Below the pieces are notes generated by a model. The model saw only the letters and a list, made by a program, of their open reading frames with translations, was not told the origin of the DNA and searched no databases. The position numbers were made by a program, and so were the translations under genes. Below, one piece after another: positions 1 to 7,333 of a stretch of DNA of 64,000 nt. Within the stretch, counting starts at the first letter, position 1. Each line of letters begins with the position of its first letter. This stretch comes from Nocardioides okcheonensis (GTDB lineage Bacteria; Actinomycetota; Actinomycetes; Propionibacteriales; Nocardioidaceae): the NCBI RefSeq assembly GCF_020991065.1, contig NZ_CP087710.1:3038001-3102000 (forward strand), in the 5' to 3' direction.

Positions 1-627
1 CGTTGCCAGAGACTCGTAGCAGAGCACGATCGCGCTGCGAGCACCCGCAACGAGCATCGGCAACGGCGCACCGGCGTCCCACTTCAGGCCCAGATCGAGG
101 ACTTCCACCTGGGCTCGATGCTTCATGGCCACAGGGTTCCACGGATACGGGGCGCGTCACGCGGATACCGCTCCTATGCCGCGATCAGGTCGCCCGAACA
201 TGCCGAGTTTCCCTACTTGGTGCCACGGCTGGGCCATCATGGCTGGATGACCGCTTCCTGGCTGGGGGAATGGCCAGACCACAACTGGCAGGCGTGGGAC
301 TACACCGTCAGTCACGCCCAACTGCATCTCCGAGGGGTACCCCACGACGACGCCAGCGGTCCGTGCATCGAGTTGCTGTTCAAGCCCGTGTACCGACTTG
401 CCACCTCCACGATGAGTTGGTCCGGACTCCGGCTTGGCCTTCGGCGGGTCACGCCAGAGGGACAGGGTGTCTTCTTCCTCGTGAGCACGGACTCGTTCGG
501 CCGTCATTCCGGCCACGGCGTCATCAGGGCAGGCTCTGCCCACGCGGCAAAGGCTGGTCTGCGGTACTCAGAGTCTGTCTTCGACAGGGACGTCGAGTGG
601 CAGACGCTCTGGTCCAGTGCTGTGTGA
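1..627 (+). CDS. Hypothetical protein, 5' end outside window
   Basis: Frame 1 is open from the first base to a TGA at 625-627, so the protein probably begins before the window; the first internal ATG is at 118. I recognise no family. The readable part is rich in Trp, His and Gly and has no obvious membrane segment or signal peptide. Base composition is visibly less GC-rich than in the genes after 3.1 kb. A copy of the recurring GCTCATGCCGATG motif follows the stop by about 33 bp, as for other genes in this block. A competing plus-strand frame is also open here, so the choice of frame is uncertain. Confidence 0.4.
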   Translation, partial: RCQRLVAEHDRAASTRNEHRQRRTGVPLQAQIEDFHLGSMLHGHRVPRIRGASRGYRSYAAIRSPEHAEFPYLVPRLGHHGWMTASWLGEWPDHNWQAWDYTVSHAQLHLRGVPHDDASGPCIELLFKPVYRLATSTMSWSGLRLGLRRVTPEGQGVFFLVSTDSFGRHSGHGVIRAGSAHAAKAGLRYSESVFDRDVEWQTLWSSAV

Positions 628-660
628 CGGGCGCACGCACCTGCCGCGACCTGTGCGCCA

Positions 661-688
661 GCTCATGCCGATGTCCGGACGCCCGCGT
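661..688 (+). repeat. Palindromic motif, copy A
   Basis: Positions 661-682 read GCTCATGCCGATG followed by TCCGGACGC. The same 22 bases occur inverted at 1712-1733 and degenerate relatives lie near 1265, 2727 and 3041. The core contains the 8-bp palindrome GTCCGGAC. It sits between the stop of one small gene (627) and the start of the next (732). Confidence 0.6.
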
Positions 689-731
689 ACGGTGCTGCCA
701 TCTGCGGTGAGGGTGAGGGGAGGTAGCCGTT

Positions 732-1130
732 GTGGGTGAGGAGACGAAGGTCCGTCATGACGCCATCTCACCAACGCGGTTACTCATCGGGGCTGGTCTG
801 ATGGGCGGCTTCTACCTCGCTCTGCCCTGGTTGATGTTCGGCGGCGCGTCCGTGAGCGGTTGGCTTCTCCTCGGCTCCGCGCTGGTGGGTGCTGCGGTCG
901 GTGCGTCGCTGGGCGCCATGGAGTCCAGGCGACCTGCGAGGCGCCGCCGAGCGCGTAGGCTGGCAGGGTCTACCGGCGCATTCGTGGTCGGAACCACGGG
1001 GAGTGCGCTGCTTCTTGGTCGGTTCCTCGACGCGTCAAGCGTTCCGTGGATCCTTCTGGGAATGGTCGCCCTCACCACCGGAGCAGCGGCTCGCGCAAGG
1101 GTGGCGCCGGAACAGGCAAGCTCCCGGTAG
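732..1130 (+). CDS. Small multipass membrane protein
   Basis: A 132-residue protein with a GTG start at 732, preceded by a purine-rich ribosome-binding site (GGGGAGG near 717-723). It has about four hydrophobic segments in two pairs (about residues 17-35, 42-60, 79-98, 103-118), with an Arg-rich cytosolic stretch (residues 65-77, ESRRPARRRRARR) between the pairs. No catalytic motif is visible and I assign no function. It lies in the lower-GC accessory block between copy A of the palindromic motif and the hairpin at 1265-1318. Confidence 0.55.
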   Translation: MGEETKVRHDAISPTRLLIGAGLMGGFYLALPWLMFGGASVSGWLLLGSALVGAAVGASLGAMESRRPARRRRARRLAGSTGAFVVGTTGSALLLGRFLDASSVPWILLGMVALTTGAAARARVAPEQASSR

Positions 1131-1264
1131 GCGCACGCAACAATCTCTCCCGGGTTGCATGGACGCACCGGCGGGATTGCCTCCCAGCGCTTCTCCCACC
1201 TTGCGGTGGAACCCGTCCTTTGCTCCTGCCTGCCGGGATGGCCACGATTGCCCTACGCACTCCC

Positions 1265-1318
1265 AACGCCCGGATCTGCCGCGATCAGCTCGAGCTCATT
1301 GCGGCAGATCCGGACGTT
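1265..1318. repeat. Large hairpin, terminator-like or recombination-site-like
   Basis: CCGGATCTGCCGC at 1270-1282 pairs perfectly with GCGGCAGATCCGG at 1301-1313. One mismatch further out, AACG (1265-1268) pairs with CGTT (1315-1318). The 18-nt loop contains AGCTCGAGCT, itself self-complementary. It lies between convergent genes and overlaps the TAA stop of the minus-strand gene, so a bidirectional terminator is the simplest reading. On the minus strand its arm (AACGTCCG, four bases, TGCCGC) resembles the motif at 3037-3053, linking it to the repeat family of this block. Confidence 0.65.
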
Positions 1319-1682
1319 ACTGCGACGCTCGGCCGTCGGTGACGAGGTCGAGCCATGTGGCCGCCTCGCGGGCGGCTTGTTCGATCGAGTCCACCTCAGC
1401 GATCAGCCCACTGGGCGGCCCAATGGACATCCCGGTCTCGCGCCCTCGGATGCCGTCATCCCAGTTGAGGTAGGCGGGACTCCGCCCGGCGACCAGTTCG
1501 GTTCCATCAAAATCGACGCGCCACGTCGCCAACATCTGGCCGTCGACGATGTCGTCGTACGACACAGTCATCCACAGCGAGCCGTCAGCGTCGGCGTGGT
1601 ACCAGTCCTGTGCCCCCGGGATGAGTTCCGCGAGACGCTTGAAGAAGGCCACCTCGTCAGGGGTCGGTGCTGCATCACGCAT
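1317..1682 (-). CDS. Hypothetical cytosolic protein
   Basis: A 121-residue acidic protein with an ATG start and no signal peptide or membrane segment. It carries motifs such as YHADADGSLWMTVSYDD and a C-terminal EQAAREAATWL helix, which resemble small conserved actinobacterial proteins of unknown role; I cannot name the family. It is transcribed in the same direction as the recombinase gene, whose stop is 60 bp upstream of its start, with palindromic motif copy B between them. The arrangement recalls a small cargo gene next to a recombinase, but that is inference. Confidence 0.6.
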   Translation of the reverse strand: MRDAAPTPDEVAFFKRLAELIPGAQDWYHADADGSLWMTVSYDDIVDGQMLATWRVDFDGTELVAGRSPAYLNWDDGIRGRETGMSIGPPSGLIAEVDSIEQAAREAATWLDLVTDGRASQ

Positions 1683-1711
1683 GAGGGGCAGTGTTGCAGC
1701 GGTGTCGACGC

Positions 1712-1740
1712 GCGTCCGGACATCGGCATGAGCGGATGTC
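1712..1740 (-). repeat. Palindromic motif, copy B
   Basis: Positions 1712-1733 are the exact reverse complement of 661-682. Here an additional stem forms: GACATC (1719-1724) pairs with GATGTC (1735-1740) around a 10-nt loop. The copy lies between the recombinase stop (1742) and the next minus-strand start (1682). Copies A and B form a 22-bp inverted repeat bracketing about 1 kb with two small genes. Confidence 0.6.
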
Positions 1741-1741
1741 G

Positions 1742-2653
1742 TCAGGTGGCTGAGGCCATGAAGGCGGCCAGGATGTAGTTGGGGTGGCGGTCGAGGTTGT
1801 TGCGAGCTCGGTCGTAGCGCATGGTGGTGCGGGGGTCGGCGTGGCGGGCGGCGACCTGGACGTCGCGGAGGTCGACGCCGGCGTCGAGCATGGTGGTGAC
1901 GAAGGTGTGGCGGAGCATGTGTGGGTGCATGCGGGCGGTGGTGACGTTCGCGGACCGGGCGAGTGCTCTGAGTCGTCGGGTGGCGGCGTGACGGTCCATG
2001 CGTTGCCCGCGGCGGTTGAGCAGTATGGGGCCGGCGACACGGTCTTCGATTGCTCGGTCGAGGGCGCGCCCGACTGCTGGCGGTAGCGGCACCAGGGCTG
2101 TCTTGTCACCTTTGCCGTGCACTCTGAGCACGCGGTGACCGCGTGCTTCGCCGAGGGCTTGGACGTCCGTGCCGGTGGCCTCGAACACGCGGAGGCCGAG
2201 CAGCCCGAGCATCGCGACGAGGGCAAAGTCGTTGGGGTTGGTGGAGTCGCGCCCGGCGGTGAGGATGGCCTCGAACTGGAGGTGGCTCAGACCGAGGGTT
2301 GGTGACTCGTGGGGGACGTGTGGGCGGCGCACGAACTCTGCGGGTGAGTGGTCGAGGATCTGGTCGATGACGCAAGTCCGGTAGAACGTCGCGAGCACCG
2401 ACAGCCGGCGCGACACCGTCGAGGGACGAAGGTGCCGAATCTCCTGGAGCCATCGCAGGTAGAGCTCGACGTGGGCGCGCTTGGCTTGGAGCGGCATGAC
2501 GTCTCGTTCGAGGCACCAGCGCAGATAGGCGTTGAGGTCGGAGGCGGTGTGGGCACGACTCTGTCCCTTGTAGCGCGCGAGGTGGGCGGCCACGGCGAGG
2601 CGCAGCATCGGGTCATCGACGTTCGTCAGAGCTGGGAGGGTATTGGTGTCCAT
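1742..2653 (-). CDS. Tyrosine recombinase / integrase (XerC/D-like)
   Basis: A 303-residue protein of normal length for the family. Residues 10-110 form a SAM-like core-binding domain and 120-295 the catalytic domain. The catalytic set is visible: Arg155 (GLLGLRVFEAT), a Lys in HGKGDKT (about 181-184), His245-x-x-Arg248 (HPHMLRHT), His271 (ARHAD) and nucleophile Tyr280 (TMRYDR). It would cut and rejoin DNA through a 3'-phosphotyrosine link. I chose the ATG at 2653 because homology-like sequence begins there; the frame continues upstream without family features. Its neighbours are small unknown genes and repeated palindromes, suggesting a role in moving or shuffling this block. Its target site is not proven. 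Confidence 0.9.
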   Translation of the reverse strand: MDTNTLPALTNVDDPMLRLAVAAHLARYKGQSRAHTASDLNAYLRWCLERDVMPLQAKRAHVELYLRWLQEIRHLRPSTVSRRLSVLATFYRTCVIDQILDHSPAEFVRRPHVPHESPTLGLSHLQFEAILTAGRDSTNPNDFALVAMLGLLGLRVFEATGTDVQALGEARGHRVLRVHGKGDKTALVPLPPAVGRALDRAIEDRVAGPILLNRRGQRMDRHAATRRLRALARSANVTTARMHPHMLRHTFVTTMLDAGVDLRDVQVAARHADPRTTMRYDRARNNLDRHPNYILAAFMASAT

Positions 2654-2726
2654 CGCACTACGACGCACCTGAGACAACTGACCGTCAAACGCATCGGGCA
2701 CACGCTTGATGCGTTGCTTGTGTGCA

Positions 2727-2746
2727 CTCATCTGCCGATGAGCGGA
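2727..2746. repeat. Palindromic motif, divergent copy D
   Basis: CTCATC (2727-2732) and GATGAG (2737-2742) form a short stem with a TGCC loop. On the minus strand the edge reads TCCGCTCAT, shared with copies B and C. It lies about 75 bp upstream of the recombinase start, between it and the divergent small gene at 2796, so it could also be a regulatory site. Confidence 0.4.
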
Positions 2747-2795
2747 AGGCTTGGGCTCGGTGCTTTTCACCGGGCCGTGCTGCGATGCTGTCGGG

Positions 2796-3020
2796 ATGGA
2801 GCGCGACGAATGGGTCGAGATCGAATGGCTCGACGGGCCAGATGCGCGGCACCGAGACTGGGGTAGGTACCTGCGCGACAAGCACCCCGACCTGCGGGAA
2901 CACCGCGACGAAGACTTCCGGATCGACGTTGTGTGCGGTCGCGACGGAGTTGATCGCGTGCGACTGATGAGGCGGCAAGAACCCACTGAACGACCGTCGA
3001 GGAAGAAGCCTCGGCGATGA
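2796..3020 (+). CDS. Small charged hypothetical protein
   Basis: A 74-residue protein starting at ATG 2796, rich in Asp, Glu and Arg and ending in a basic tail (PSRKKPRR). No domain is recognised. The frame is open further upstream, but the acidic motif ERDEWVEIEWLDGPD right after this ATG looks like a true N-terminus. It is divergent from the recombinase. The stop is followed within about 20 bp by palindromic motif copy C, the same gene-then-motif arrangement seen elsewhere in the block. Confidence 0.45.
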   Translation: MERDEWVEIEWLDGPDARHRDWGRYLRDKHPDLREHRDEDFRIDVVCGRDGVDRVRLMRRQEPTERPSRKKPRR

Positions 3021-3036
3021 ACGCTGGGGTTTGCGC

Positions 3037-3058
3037 AACGTCCGCTCATGCCGCGATG
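3037..3058 (+). repeat. Palindromic motif, copy C
   Basis: AACGTCCGCTCATGCCGCGATG: 13 bases (TCCGCTCATGCCG) match copy B on its minus strand, and the AACGTCCG lead-in matches the minus-strand arm of the hairpin at 1265-1318. It marks the right edge of the accessory block, just before the two-component genes. Confidence 0.5.
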
Positions 3059-3097
3059 GGTGCGTGACGGTGTCAGCAACGTCGTGAAGGAACACGG

Positions 3098-3775
3098 CTA
3101 GGGCGTGACGAGGCCGGACTCGTAGCCCAGCACGACGAGCTGGACCCGGTCGCGGGCGCCGGTCTTGGCGAGGATCCGGCCCACGTGGGTCTTGACGGTC
3201 GTCTCGGCGACGACGAGGTCGGCCGCGATCTCGGTGTTCGACAGCCCGCGGCTGATCAGCGTCAGCACCTCGACCTCGCGGTCGGTGAGCCCGGCGAGCC
3301 GGTCGTCGCGGGGAGCGGACGCGGCGGGGTCGGGGAGCGCGGCGAAGTGGTCGAGCAGCCGACGGGTGGTGCTCGGCGCGACCACGGCGTCGCCGGCGCG
3401 GACGGCGCGGATCGCGCCCAGCAGGTCGGGCGGTGCGGCGTCCTTGAGCAGGAACGCCGAGGCGCCGGCGCGGATCGCGGCGAAGGCGTACTCGTCGAGG
3501 TCGAAGGTGGTCAGCACGATCACCCGCGGCGGGTCGTCTGTCGCGAGCAGCCGGCGCGTGGTCTCGACGCCGTCGAGGCGCGGCATCCGAACGTCCATCA
3601 GCACCACGTCGGCGGTGGTGACGGCGAGCCGCTCGAGCGCCTCGCCGCCGTCGCCGGCCTCGCCGACGACCACCATGTCGTCCTGGCTGTCGACCAGCAT
3701 CCGGAAGCCCGCGCGCACCATCTGCTGGTCGTCGACGAGGAAGACGCGGATCGGCCCGGTCGCGGAGTCGCTCAC
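3098..3775 (-). CDS. NarL/LuxR-type response regulator
   Basis: A 225-residue protein with an N-terminal receiver domain (acidic pair Asp15/Asp16, phosphoacceptor Asp61 in VLMDVRMP, Lys111) and a C-terminal LuxR helix-turn-helix (about 164-225, LTDREVEVLTLISRGLSNTEI). The GTG start at 3775 overlaps the TGA of the upstream kinase gene by 4 bp, so the pair is translationally coupled. It should bind DNA as a phosphorylated dimer downstream of the adjacent kinase. Targets are not evident; the operon contains only the two genes. Confidence 0.93.
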   Translation of the reverse strand: MSDSATGPIRVFLVDDQQMVRAGFRMLVDSQDDMVVVGEAGDGGEALERLAVTTADVVLMDVRMPRLDGVETTRRLLATDDPPRVIVLTTFDLDEYAFAAIRAGASAFLLKDAAPPDLLGAIRAVRAGDAVVAPSTTRRLLDHFAALPDPAASAPRDDRLAGLTDREVEVLTLISRGLSNTEIAADLVVAETTVKTHVGRILAKTGARDRVQLVVLGYESGLVTP

Positions 3776-4941
3776 AGCGGCAGCCTCGCAGACACCGCGA
3801 ACCCGCCACCGGTCGCGGGGCCGGCCTCGAGCGTGCCACCGTGGGCGTGCGCGCGCTCGCGCATGCCGACCAGGCCCAGCCCGCGGCCGTCGGAGCTGCT
3901 CGCCGCGCCGTGGCCGTCGTCGCGGACCTCGACCTCGAGGTCGCGCCCCACCGCCAGCCGGACGCTCACCCGGGCGTCGCGCCCGGCGTGCTTGCGGACG
4001 TTGGTCAGCGCCTCCTGCACGATCCGGTAGGCCGCGAGCCCGACCCCGTCGGGCACGTCCGGCAGGTCGTCGGGCAGGTCGGCCTCGACGCGCGTCCCGG
4101 ACGCCCGGGCCTCCTCGACGAGGTGGCGCACGTCGCCCAGCGTGGGCTGCGGCGCCAGGCCCGTGTCGCCCTCGCGGAGCAGCCCCAGCAGCCTGCGCAT
4201 CTCGGTCAGGGACTCGCGGCCGGTCTCGGCGATGGTGCCCAGCGTCTCGACGGCGACCCCCGGCTCCCGGGCGGCGGCGTAGCGCGCGCCGTCGGCCTGC
4301 ACGACGATCACGGACAGGCCGTGGGCGACCACGTCGTGCATCTCGCGCGCGATCCGCGAGCGCTCGTCGCGGGCGGCCAGCTCGATCTCGCGCTCGGCCA
4401 TCCGCTCGGCCTGCTCGGCGCGGGCGACCAGCGAGGAGACGTAGCGCTCGCGCTCCTGCGCGGCCGCCCCGAGCGCCCACGCGGCGGTGACGATCGCGCC
4501 GATGCTGATGACGTACGGGACGAGGGTGCCGGGCGTGAGGTCCGAGCCGAAGCCCGTCAGCCACCGGCTCGAGGCGACGACCGCCCCGGCGTAGCCGACG
4601 AGGAGCGCGGTGGCGCCCTGCCAGCGCGGCGCCCAGCGGGCGGCGGAGTAGACCGCGACGGGGAAGGCCAGCTGACCCGTGGTCGGCGTCTCGACCACGA
4701 CGGCCTGGAGCGCGCTGAGCGCGGCGACGGCGAGGAAGACGGTGAACGGGCGGCTGCGGCGCCACAGGAGCGGGAGCACCTCGAGCGCCGCGAGGACCAT
4801 CGAGGCGGGCTGCCCGGACAGGAAGTGGCCGGCCGCGAGCAGCAGCAGCGCGAGCACCAGGAGGCGGTCGAGCCAGGTCCGTGCGCGCGGCCCGAGCCGC
4901 CACGGTCGCTGGTCCACGCTCGGCGCCCTGCTCGTCGGCAT
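3772..4941 (-). CDS. Membrane sensor histidine kinase (HPK7/DesK-like)
   Basis: A 389-residue protein with about four to six hydrophobic segments between residues 25 and 160, a short coiled linker (about 163-190), a HisKA_3 dimerisation domain with His202 in IAREMHDVVAHGLS, and a C-terminal HATPase domain with an N-box in YRIVQEALTNVRKHA and glycine boxes (DDGHGA, GLGLVGMRERA). The stretch between the membrane helices offers no large extracellular domain, so membrane state or an intramembrane signal is likely sensed. It is cotranscribed with the response regulator at 3098-3775. Confidence 0.93.
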   Translation of the reverse strand: MPTSRAPSVDQRPWRLGPRARTWLDRLLVLALLLLAAGHFLSGQPASMVLAALEVLPLLWRRSRPFTVFLAVAALSALQAVVVETPTTGQLAFPVAVYSAARWAPRWQGATALLVGYAGAVVASSRWLTGFGSDLTPGTLVPYVISIGAIVTAAWALGAAAQERERYVSSLVARAEQAERMAEREIELAARDERSRIAREMHDVVAHGLSVIVVQADGARYAAAREPGVAVETLGTIAETGRESLTEMRRLLGLLREGDTGLAPQPTLGDVRHLVEEARASGTRVEADLPDDLPDVPDGVGLAAYRIVQEALTNVRKHAGRDARVSVRLAVGRDLEVEVRDDGHGAASSSDGRGLGLVGMRERAHAHGGTLEAGPATGGGFAVSARLPL

Positions 4942-5009
4942 GGTGCGAACGGTAGACGGCCGGCGGCGGCGGTGCGTCCGCCCCGGGGAGGACGCCCGTC
5001 GTCCCCGAG

Positions 5010-5015
5010 TAGGGT
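5010..5015 (+). promoter_or_regulatory. Candidate -10 box, leaderless start
   Basis: TAGGGT ends 7 nt before the ATG at 5023, a spacing that would start transcription at or next to the start codon. No Shine-Dalgarno sequence is evident for this gene. Confidence 0.4.
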
Positions 5016-5022
5016 GCGAGCC

Positions 5023-5178
5023 ATGAACAAGTGGGAATACCAGGTGGCGCCGATTCCGCTCCACAACGAGGCGCTGATGCTCAACAACTTCGGCCAGGAC
5101 GGCTGGGAGCTGGTCACCATCCAGACCAACGCGCAGGGCGGCCTGATCGCCTTCCTCAAGCGCCCCCAGGGAGCCTGA
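5023..5178 (+). CDS. DUF4177-like small protein
   Basis: A 51-residue protein (MNKWEYQVAPI ... GQDGWELVTI) matching the pattern of DUF4177: an N-terminal WEY motif and a central NxFGQDGWELV segment. These are small soluble proteins of unknown role. The stop is 1 bp before the RidA-family start at 5180, so the two are probably cotranscribed, perhaps together with the NUDIX and hydrolase genes that follow. Confidence 0.8.
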   Translation: MNKWEYQVAPIPLHNEALMLNNFGQDGWELVTIQTNAQGGLIAFLKRPQGA

Positions 5179-5179
5179 G

Positions 5180-5635
5180 ATGGGTGCGGAGGCACGCCTG
5201 GCCGAGCTGGGCATCACCGTCCCCGAGGTGGTCCCGCCGGTCGCCGCCTACCAGCCCACCGCCCGCACCGGGAACCTCGTCTTCACCGCCGGCCAGCTGC
5301 CCGCGCGCGACGGCGAGATGATCGCCGTCGGCAAGGTCGGCGGCGAGGTGACCGAGGAGCAGGGCTACGAGTGCGCCCGCCAGTGCGCGCTCAACGCGCT
5401 CGCCGCGGTCAAGGCCGAGATCGGCTCGCTCGACGACGTCAAGCGCGTGGTCAAGGTCGTCGTCTTCGTCGCCTCCACGCCCGACTTCACCGGCCAGCCG
5501 AAGGTCGCCAACGGCGCCTCGGAGCTGCTCGGCGAGGTGTTCGGCGAGGCCGGCAAGCACGCGCGCTCCGCCGTCGGCGTGCCGGTGCTCCCGCTCGACG
5601 TGCCCGTCGAGGTCGAGATCATCGTCGAGGTCTGA
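5180..5635 (+). CDS. RidA family (YjgF/YER057c) protein
   Basis: A 151-residue protein of the RidA/YjgF fold, of the longer 150-residue subgroup often annotated as endoribonuclease or enamine/imine deaminase. Family signatures visible are GNLVFTAGQLP near residue 32, the central helix QCALNALAAVKAEIGSLDDV, and a C-terminal SAVGVPVLPLDVPVEVE. The canonical RidA arginine that holds the imino acid (R in hRxxVGV) is replaced here by the SAVGV context (ARSAVGVPVLP), as in some other non-RidA subgroups, so deaminase activity should not be assumed. It sits in a compact plus-strand run from 5023 to 7333. Confidence 0.85.
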   Translation: MGAEARLAELGITVPEVVPPVAAYQPTARTGNLVFTAGQLPARDGEMIAVGKVGGEVTEEQGYECARQCALNALAAVKAEIGSLDDVKRVVKVVVFVASTPDFTGQPKVANGASELLGEVFGEAGKHARSAVGVPVLPLDVPVEVEIIVEV

Positions 5636-5642
5636 GCCGGCG

Positions 5643-6527
5643 GTGGCCAGCATGGAGCGGCTCCCGCTGCCCGACAGGCTCGTCGCCCAGGCCAGGGCCT
5701 ACGCCGAGGGCTCGGCGTCCCCGGCCGAGCCTCGCGACGCGGCCACGGTCGTCCTGCTGCGCCCCGGCGCGGCCGGGCCGGACGTCTACCTGCTGCGCCG
5801 GCAGACCTCGATGGCGTTCGCCGGGGGCATGTGCGTGTTCCCCGGCGGCGGCGTGGACCCGCGCGACTACGCCTCGGCGGTGACCGGGGACGAGCTCGTC
5901 GACCGCGGCCTGTGGGCCGGGCCGTCGCCGGCCGCGTGGGCGGCGCGGCTCGGCGTCGACGAGCCGAGGGCGCGGGCGCTGGTCTGCGCGGCCGTCCGCG
6001 AGACCTTCGAGGAGTCGGGCGTCCTGCTCGCTGGTGCCGGGCCCGACGAGGTGGTCGCCGACACGACCGGCGACGACTGGGAGGCGGACCGGGTCGCGCT
6101 CGAGTCGCGCGAGCTGTCGCTGACCGCGTTCCTCGAGCGCCGCTCCCTGGTGCTGCGCACCGACCTGCTCGGCGCGTGGTCGGGCTGGCTGACGCCGGTC
6201 TTCGAGCCGCGCCGCTACCGCACCTGGTTCTTCGTCGCGGCCCTGCCCGAGGGCCAGGTCACCCGTGACGTGTCGAGCGAGTCGTCGTCGGTGGCGTGGC
6301 TGCCGGCCGCCGAGGCCGTCGCTCAGGTCGAGCGGGAGGAGATCCTGATGCTGCCGCCGACCTGGCTGACCTGCCTCGACGTCGCCCAGCACCCCGGTCC
6401 CGACGCGGTGCTGGCCGCCGCGCAGGGGCGTACGGTCGAGATGTTCATGCCCGAGGTGGTCGCCGACGGCGAGGAGTTCATCCTCTCCACGCCGCCGTTC
6501 TACACCGACCTGATGGCGCGGCGATGA
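5643..6527 (+). CDS. NUDIX hydrolase (NUDT19-like)
   Basis: A 294-residue NUDIX-fold protein. After the strand AATVVLLRPG it has FPGGGVDP, and then, beyond a long insertion, the NUDIX helix AAVRETFEESGVLL (about residues 117-130). A displaced NUDIX box with an insertion before the REtxEExG helix is typical of NUDT19/RP2-type acyl-CoA or nucleotide-sugar hydrolases. Start is GTG 5643; ATG 5652 is an alternative. The stop overlaps the next start at 6524 (ATGA). The substrate cannot be read from sequence. Confidence 0.85.
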   Translation: MASMERLPLPDRLVAQARAYAEGSASPAEPRDAATVVLLRPGAAGPDVYLLRRQTSMAFAGGMCVFPGGGVDPRDYASAVTGDELVDRGLWAGPSPAAWAARLGVDEPRARALVCAAVRETFEESGVLLAGAGPDEVVADTTGDDWEADRVALESRELSLTAFLERRSLVLRTDLLGAWSGWLTPVFEPRRYRTWFFVAALPEGQVTRDVSSESSSVAWLPAAEAVAQVEREEILMLPPTWLTCLDVAQHPGPDAVLAAAQGRTVEMFMPEVVADGEEFILSTPPFYTDLMARR

Positions 6528-7333
6528 GCGGTGACGGGGGCTGGGCCGGGGGCTCGTTCGGCGCGACCGGCACGTGCGTGCTGGCGCCCAACGCGAACAT
6601 GATGACCCTCGACGGCACCAACACGTGGGTGCTGCGCGACCCCGGCTCGACGCGCTCGGTCGTCGTCGACCCCGGCCCGTCGATCGCCGCCCACCTCGAC
6701 GCGATCGACGCCGCCGCCGGCGACGTCTCGGTCGTGCTGCTGACCCACCACCACGCCGACCACAGCGAGGCCGCGCGGGAGTACGCCGAGCGCCACGGCT
6801 GCGGCGTACGCGCCCTCGACCCGGCCCACCGCCTCGGCGGGGAGGGCCTCGGCGAGGGCGACGTGGTCAGCGTCGGCGGCCTCGAGGTGCACGTCGTCGC
6901 CACCCCAGGCCACACGGCCGACTCGCTGTCCTTCGTCGTGCCGCAGGACCGCGCGGTGCTCACCGGCGACACCGTGCTCGGCCGCGGCACCACGGTCGTC
7001 GCGCACCCCGACGGCCGGCTCGGGGCCTACCTCTCCTCGCTGCAGCGGCTGCACGCGCTCTGCGGCGCCGAGGGGATCACGACCGTCTGGCCCGGCCACG
7101 GGCCGGTGATCGACGACGCGCTCGGCGCCCTCGAGGTCTACCTCGCCCACCGCGAGCAGCGCCTCGAGCAGGTCCGGCAGGCGGTGTGCGACCTCCGCGA
7201 CGGCGGCCCGGTCGGGTCCGACGACCTGCCGCGCGCGGTGGTCGAGGTCGTCTACGCCGACGTCGACCCGGTGCTCTGGGGCGCCGCCGAGCTCTCGGTG
7301 CGGGCGCAGCTGGCCTACCTCGAGGATCTCTGA
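6524..7333 (+). CDS. Metallo-beta-lactamase-fold hydrolase (LACTB2-like)
   Basis: A 269-residue MBL-fold enzyme with the metal-binding motif THHHADH (about residues 84-90), then the ATPGHT and LTGDTVLG motifs, and a C-terminal WPGHGPVI segment followed by a helical tail. The N-terminal LAPNANMMTLDGTNTWVL is characteristic of the LACTB2 / RNase-like group. Homologues hydrolyse RNA or thioester-type substrates; here the substrate is unknown. It is coupled to the NUDIX gene by a 4-bp overlap and its 3' end overlaps the convergent gene at 7315 by 19 bp. Confidence 0.85.
   Translation: MSGDGGWAGGSFGATGTCVLAPNANMMTLDGTNTWVLRDPGSTRSVVVDPGPSIAAHLDAIDAAAGDVSVVLLTHHHADHSEAAREYAERHGCGVRALDPAHRLGGEGLGEGDVVSVGGLEVHVVATPGHTADSLSFVVPQDRAVLTGDTVLGRGTTVVAHPDGRLGAYLSSLQRLHALCGAEGITTVWPGHGPVIDDALGALEVYLAHREQRLEQVRQAVCDLRDGGPVGSDDLPRAVVEVVYADVDPVLWGAAELSVRAQLAYLEDL

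Noticed and set aside
1265..1318. Classical integron attC site
   Set aside because: Only one end approximates GTTRRRY; the opposite RYYYAAC is not met, and no integron-integrase-specific insert could be confirmed in the recombinase. Kept as an attC-like hairpin only.
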